A stretch of 64,000 nt of DNA from Bugula neritina (Eukaryota; Bryozoa; Gymnolaemata; Cheilostomatida; Bugulidae). Below, piece by piece: positions 60,401 through 64,000 of the stretch (position 1 is its first letter; every line of letters begins with the position of its first letter). Under the pieces are notes generated by a model. That model was not told where the DNA came from, made no database searches, and saw nothing but the letters and a program-made list of their open reading frames with translations. Where the stretch lies: positions 1,798,751-1,862,750 of the forward strand of contig OZ037773.1 in NCBI GenBank assembly GCA_964035545.1, in the 5' to 3' direction. The position numbers and the translations under genes are program-made.

Positions 60401-63400
60401 TTATATCATACATCTCAACATATTATATATATGTATATATTCTTATATCATACATCTCAACATATTATATATCTGTATATATATTATTATATCATACGTC
60501 TCAACATATTATATATCTGTATATATTCTTATATCATACATCTCAACATATTATATATATGTATATATTCTTATATCATACATCTCAACATATTCTATAT
60601 CTGTATATATTCTTATATCATACATCTCAACATAAGCAAATATTATCTGGTCATGCAGTACTCTGTATAATTATGATAAAATGACTACATGTAGTTAGGC
60701 TGTTACAAAACTCAGGGAGAGTAGTTCTACAGGCTAAACCTTGTGGAGAAGTTTGAGATTTTGATATTTCTATCAACCAGGGGGTGTTTGTAATCGATGT
60801 TACACATGTGCATTGTACACTTGTGCACACATTATGTAAGGAAGATACGATTATGCAGGCAATCATTATGTGTTTCAATAAGAAAGTAGAATGTTAAATT
60901 AATAGAATTATTGTCGTCACTTAAAATGAAGTTTTCTGTTATTACTTTGTGTTTTGGTTAGCTGATACTTCAAATGATTTACAAAGTACATTAAGAATAA
61001 GTTTTTGGTGCAATATAATATATTTTCCCTTTTGGAATATGTTTTGCATTCTCCTTGCAATATTTGGAATGGAAGTAGGCTTAGCAGTGGTGGATGAAAG
61101 GCATTTAGATGGGGGGATTCCTCATTGCACTCTTTTCGCTGCACGAGGCCACATGGTCTTGCAGTAAACATCAACACTCAAATCAGCATAAATCAGTTCT
61201 AACATTAATAAGCTACCTCTGATTAAGTTTTCTTTAAGATCTCTTGTCAATTAAATTGTTGTGTGATGCTAATTAAATGTAGGATTAAAAGTGTCACTTT
61301 GTAACATTACACTAGCCCAGCACATTCATTATTGTAAATACAAATGCTGTCTTTAGTCTATTCAACTCTTGCTCAGTCCACTGGCTCTGCTGCTGCTGCT
61401 GCTGCTGCCTCTTGTATAATCAACAGGTAACAAAGCCTTATCAAAACACCTTACCTATCTGGTATTGTGTCATTAGCAAACAGTATTGCTGTGTGTTAAC
61501 TCAGCGCTGCCTTGATAAAACTGCTGCTGGCTATTAATTGATATTTACTGTAAACACTAGCAGTATGTGTTTGCTCTGAGTTATTAATGTTGGTCGTCAT
61601 ATTTATCCTGCTGAGTTGGATCAAGTCAAAATCTGTAGTTGCATTCAATTGGTGGAGATCCTCTCTGGGCAGGAAGGTCCTATCATCTGCTGGGTGAGTA
61701 TTTCTGCGGAACTACATTGTTGTCATTGGTTACCACTTTCTTCTTTCTATATTCCTCAGGATTGCCTGGTTTTCAACTTTTAGTCCTTTTCCGCAGTTCA
61801 ACTCCCAAATAGTCTGATGTTCCAGCCCTTTTCTTATCAGCTACTGTCGTGAGGCTATCAACAAGGAATATTGCTTGTATTGATAGAACTATTAATAATT
61901 TAATATCTAGTCAGCTGTATGATACTCAGTGACACGAGTCTTATCATGCTAGTTTAGTTGTCAATATTGACTTTCATTGCTTTCTCTATTCAGTTACTTC
62001 TCAGCTTCTGCTTGATTTGCATTAGTTGACTACAATTTATTTACCATTTCTACTCCCCTTTGGTAAGCTGAGAAATCAGTCGGTATATAACACTCATAGA
62101 CTCATTCTACCATGGCGCACTCTCCCCCTCCCCTACCACAGCAGCTATGAAACATGGAATCTAGCCAAGGACTGTACACTATCCTCACAGTATCTCTGGA
62201 TGGTGTACTCTCTACTGTACAGCATATATCCAGCTTTGTTGTGTTCAGGTTTGCTGTTTCAACTTTCTCTGTTTGTATTATAAACTTTTGGTATTGAGTA
62301 GATGAATGGGTCTTTTGTCCTTTCTTTGCTAAGAACTACTCATTAGTTTAATGACTTGAGACTTGGATCTTGTATGCTAGTTATGTAATGTGGCAGCAAC
62401 AGCAGCAGCACCTTATTGCCAGTTTTTATCCAACGAAGAAAGGGGTGGAGAGGTGGAGGGAAAGGCTATATAACTCACTCCATTGTGTGGTGGCTGTGCA
62501 TTTCAACAAGCCTTTAGTCAAGCAGTTAATGCCGGTCTCTTTCCTCTCTCTCCATTTCTATCTATCCATCCATCCATCCATCCATTTATCCATCCATCTA
62601 TCCATCTATTCATATCTCTGTCTCTATCTCCAATACCTAGGCACATATTATTACTGTGCTGTAGTCATTCAATAGCAATGATGTGTAATAATTGAGTTGG
62701 TGAATTTTTCAACTTTCAGTGAAATGGACCCCCTATCTCGTATGTTTCAAACAGCCAGGTAACTCTGTTCCCTCTTTCCCTCTAAAACACTGTACCCTAT
62801 GTATCGGCATGGTATAGTGTTGATGTATATACTACAGTGCAATACTGTGTATTTATCAACATGGCTAATACATATAGTACTATGTATTACTGTGTAATAT
62901 GTATTAACATTATACAGTGTTGATACATATAGTACAGTGTACTACAGTGTATATATGCATGTATTAACCTGATATAATACTCATAGAGTACTGATAATCT
63001 AATAATGTAGAGTTTGTAGTTTCAACTAAAGAGAAAGCAATTCCTTGTCTGTCTATGCGTTGCTTGTATTGTAGTAAGTTTATCACATAGTCCAACATTT
63101 GAGTGTTTGCACATAAATTGTAGTGAGTGCTACATATAAGGTACAAAGTACAGGCTGTTGTAAATACGGTATAAGCTACACTAAGGCGTAAAATAAACAC
63201 TGTAGCTACTGACACTACAATGCTTGCTGTAGAACTAGAAAATACCTAATGGATTATTTTAGCCTGTTATTTCATTAAATGTGAGAGTTATCTTATCATT
63301 AGTATTTCCATCCCTTTTATCTATACATATGTACATCATTTTAACCGTTTGATATTTGGGAGTTGTTTGATCAATGTGAAGCCTGTTTCCCATAATTCAT

Positions 63401-63994
63401 GTGAAGTGTTGAATACTGTGGGACTTAACCAACCATGCACAATATTTTCATGTCTCTGAAAAGTGTGGTTGTGTAGCCAATCACCCTGTTTTTCAATGAT
63501 AAAAGCCGTTTGAGTGGCTTAGCAGCCATAACTTCTATGCATGGACAGTTGATGATAGTAATATATGCATATAGTAGAACACTAGCTTGTAGCATATCAG
63601 TTTTCATATATAGTTTCAGATAGGAGTGTGACCAGAGGTCATTGTATTAGCACTACTAGTACTAACATTTCTGTTTCAGTCACATTTGCAGTTTTATCCA
63701 TGTGAAATGTGGTTTTGTGACATACATGATTGGCTAACTAGTGTATTTCTGTGACATGATTGACCGTTTAGTGTATTTCTGTGATGTGACTGGCTAATAT
63801 TTTTGTGACATGATTGGCTAATGAGTATATTTCAGTGACGTGATTGGCTGCTGTCTGTTAACAGGGAGGAGTTGGAGCGGCTGCAGGAAGAGCATGCTGC
63901 CGCGGAGGAGGAAAGAGCTCGGAAAGAAGAACAGCTCATGCTGACTCATGAAAGGAAAGTTCTGGAAATGGAGCGATTGGAGCGCCATCTGCAG
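45408..63994 (+). CDS. KIF16B: KIF16B-like kinesin-3 motor protein, 5' part (continues beyond the window)
   Basis: Exons: 45408-45454, 45684-45753, 47382-47504, 50627-50735, 51035-51149, 51472-51599, 51788-51857, 52165-52305, 53008-53108, 53768-53992, 54277-54374, 54548-54625, 54859-54987, 55466-55597, 56532-56721, 56961-57043, 57944-58101, 59919-59972, (optional 62720-62758), 63865-63994. Phases join throughout. The motor domain (about 1-400) starts [15 protein letters not shown], has the P-loop GQTGSGKT, switch I SSRSH, switch II DLAGSE and [21 protein letters not shown] neck helix ([20 protein letters not shown]), an FHA domain (about 479-613, [25 protein letters not shown]) and then coiled coil ([11 protein letters not shown]...) follow, the kinesin-3 order. 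KIF16B moves early endosomes towards microtubule plus ends; its C-terminal PX lipid-binding domain would lie outside the window. STARD9/KIF16A is the closest alternative. Confidence 0.93.
46424..46715. repeat. About 35-bp minisatellite in kinesin intron 2
   Basis: Eight units of 'gtattgtcatagtatattta' followed by 'ctataaagtaagta', with small indels. Confidence 0.9.
47527..47875. repeat. (GTAGTGGTAGTA)n array in kinesin intron 3
   Basis: Trinucleotide-based repeat with alternating gtg, ata and gta variants starting about 20 bases after the donor at 47505. All six frames stay largely open (Val/Ile-rich, Thr-rich or Tyr/His-rich) because there are no stop codons in the unit. Confidence 0.95.
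47880..50626. other. Remainder of kinesin intron 3
   Basis: No exon supported. Contains AT-rich sequence with an inverted repeat (48233-48245 against 48257-48269, 13-bp arms ccaatacaatatt), 'cagtatatatgtatataca' repeats (49700-49820) and three degenerate copies of a unit with 'gtagtattaccctatgttgt' (50035-50200). Confidence 0.6.
49700..49820. repeat. 'gtatatacagtatatatgta' repeats
   Basis: About six degenerate units of roughly 19-20 bases in kinesin intron 3. Confidence 0.8.
51202..51412. mobile_element. TA-flanked MITE (Tc1/mariner-like), copy 2, in kinesin intron 5
   Basis: The left end 'cagtgctctctacatatctg' and the right end 'cagagggagcgctg' form imperfect terminal inverted repeats of about 20 bp (about 4-5 mismatches), and TA flanks both ends (51200-51201 and 51413-51414). 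No coding capacity. A diverged relative is at 16996-17197. Confidence 0.75.
52303..52490. repeat. 20-bp array beginning at the kinesin exon 8 donor
   Basis: The unit 'gtaagttacagtagatgtag' starts exactly with the donor at 52306 and recurs about eight times, most copies retaining GTAAGT (some gttagt). The unit also contains an acceptor-like TTACAG. Confidence 0.9.
53115..53440. repeat. About 24-bp AT-rich array in kinesin intron 9
   Basis: Some 13 units of 'tatattatgtaatcatattc' with 'tag', 'tgg' variants start about 10 bases after the donor at 53109. Confidence 0.9.
53768..53992 (+). CDS. KIF16B: Kinesin exon 10 with enlarged loop 12
   Basis: Between the helix ending NVIKSL (exon 9) and the conserved [13 protein letters not shown], the exon encodes about 48 residues (302-350), rich in Ser and Asn, with basic residues (RKK) near the end. 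In vertebrate KIF16B the corresponding loop is about 15-18 residues with a KKK. The reading frame is intact and flanked by good acceptor (ttttgtag) and donor (gtgagt) sites. Confidence 0.85.
55575..56465. repeat. 30-bp array, about 29 copies, seeded on the kinesin exon 14/intron 14 junction
   Basis: The last 17 coding bases of exon 14 (ending 'atatcatatcaga') and the first 13 intron bases (gtatgtattacag) form the unit, which then repeats to 56465. Nearly every unit keeps the donor-like aga|gtatgt and an acceptor-like attacag. Units are 30 bases, or 27 in two places, so the kinesin frame stays open to about 56494, encoding [10 protein letters not shown] repeats. Confidence 0.97.
56838..56965. 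repeat. Tandem copies of the kinesin exon 16 acceptor
   Basis: Degenerate units of about 38-40 bases built on 'gtaatatattacaggtgacg' and 'ttatattactgt' precede the real acceptor 'tatattacag|gagatgttat' at 56960/56961. The most upstream copy (56829-56850) keeps an intact TTACAGGTGA. Confidence 0.8.
57093..57237. repeat. 13-bp 'atattcacagtat' array in kinesin intron 16
   Basis: About eleven near-identical units about 50 bases after the donor. Confidence 0.95.
57287..57313 (+). CDS. KIF16B: Possible 27-nt microexon of the kinesin gene
   Basis: Flanked by 'tgtttgcag' and 'gtaagcc', phase 0 on both sides, encoding LRLNCSVPD between ...RKKRK (exon 16) and SLNDIG (exon 17). It would insert nine residues right after the FHA domain. 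It may be a chance pair of splice-like sites. Confidence 0.25.
58844..59070. mobile_element. Non-autonomous hAT-type MITE in kinesin intron 17
   Basis: Terminal inverted repeats 'caggggtgggcaac' and 'gttgcccacccctc' match at 13 of 14 positions, and the flanks atatatag and atatatat form an 8-bp target duplication with one mismatch. The 'caggggtgggcaa' end is the familiar hAT-type terminus. A subterminal palindrome (gggccacaagtggccct) lies near the right end. No transposase is encoded. Confidence 0.85.
59090..59293 (-). mobile_element. tRNA-derived SINE, copy C, in kinesin intron 17
   Basis: Best-preserved copy. On the minus strand it has an A-box region (TGGTCTAGAGGTTAGAGCG) and a B box (GGTTTGAACCCC) in tRNA spacing, followed by a non-tRNA body shared with copies A and B. 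It sits directly beside the hAT MITE. Confidence 0.85.
59460..59885. repeat. About 21-bp 'agaatacacagtatagagta' array
   Basis: Roughly eighteen degenerate units in kinesin intron 17, ending about 30 bases before the acceptor at 59918. Confidence 0.9.
59990..60642. repeat. 42-bp minisatellite, about 15 copies, in kinesin intron 18
   Basis: Units combine 'atatattcttatatcataca' with 'tctcaacatattatatat' and start soon after the donor at 59973. As 42 is divisible by three, a long Tyr/Ile-rich open frame results. Confidence 0.95.
60660..62719. other. Kinesin intron 18, unique part
   Basis: No convincing exon. Contains a (GCT)7-like run (61388-61409) and an (ATCC)n run (62562-62605). Confidence 0.6.
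62720..62758 (+). CDS. KIF16B: Possible 39-nt cassette exon of the kinesin gene
   Basis: Flanked by a good polypyrimidine acceptor (tttttcaactttcag) and donor (gtaact). It starts and ends in phase 2, exactly as the surrounding junction (59972 to 63865) requires, so its inclusion adds 13 residues ([13 protein letters not shown], then R instead of K at the join) without changing the frame. Its symmetric length fits optional splicing. Confidence 0.5.
62838..62965. repeat. 'tatagtacagtgtactacag' degenerate repeats
   Basis: Three to four units with 'gttgatacatatagtac' and 'cagtgtatta' in the last kinesin intron. Confidence 0.7.
63700..63855. repeat. About 30-bp array before the last exon in the window
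   Basis: Five units of 'tgtgacatgattggctaa' plus 'tagtgtatttc' run up to the acceptor at 63864. Confidence 0.85.
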
Positions 63995-64000
63995 GTAGTT

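Noticed and set aside
61388-61431. Exon with a (CTG)n Leu run between 'gctcag' and 'gtaaca'
   Set aside because: In the phase required by the flanking kinesin exons it contains a TAA stop.

Overview
This is a gene-sparse, AT-rich piece of animal nuclear DNA. Every recognisable gene is split by GT-AG introns, the introns are full of microsatellites and minisatellites, and there are tRNA-derived SINE and MITE remnants. No operons, ribosome binding sites or bacterial features are seen. A prohormone-4 type neuropeptide precursor (a family I know from insects, molluscs and annelids), together with metazoan NEMF, RDH11-14-type, LITAF and kinesin-3 genes, suggests a protostome invertebrate, probably a lophotrochozoan. 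The species cannot be named from the sequence alone.

Layout: 1-3970 is gene-free. A three-exon LITAF-domain gene lies on the minus strand (4196-6470). 6.5-14.4 kb is repeat-rich with no gene I can support. A possible three-exon minus-strand gene of unknown family spans 14377-16615; it is tentative. A plus-strand prohormone-4/LDLa precursor spans 20204-26504 and has a candidate alternative first coding exon at 21121. The complete 25-exon NEMF gene (plus strand, 29439-39520, 1070 codons) meets, tail to tail, an eight-exon short-chain dehydrogenase of the RDH11-14 type (minus strand, 40077-43351, 328 codons). The dehydrogenase is head to head with a KIF16B-like kinesin-3 gene (plus strand, from 45408), whose motor, neck and FHA regions are in the window and which runs off the right edge in coiled coil. 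All splice calls were made by hand and checked by frame: in each confident gene the exon lengths and phases join into one open reading frame that matches the family.

The genes do not form a pathway: membrane trafficking (LITAF, KIF16B), secretion of a peptide precursor, ribosome quality control (NEMF) and retinoid or lipid redox (dehydrogenase) sit side by side by chance, as is usual in animal genomes.

The most unusual feature is architectural. In many introns the tandem repeat starts at, and contains, the exon/intron junction, so a 5' or 3' splice site is copied several to about thirty times. The clearest case is kinesin intron 14, where a 30-bp unit carrying the donor is repeated about 29 times and stays open in the kinesin frame.
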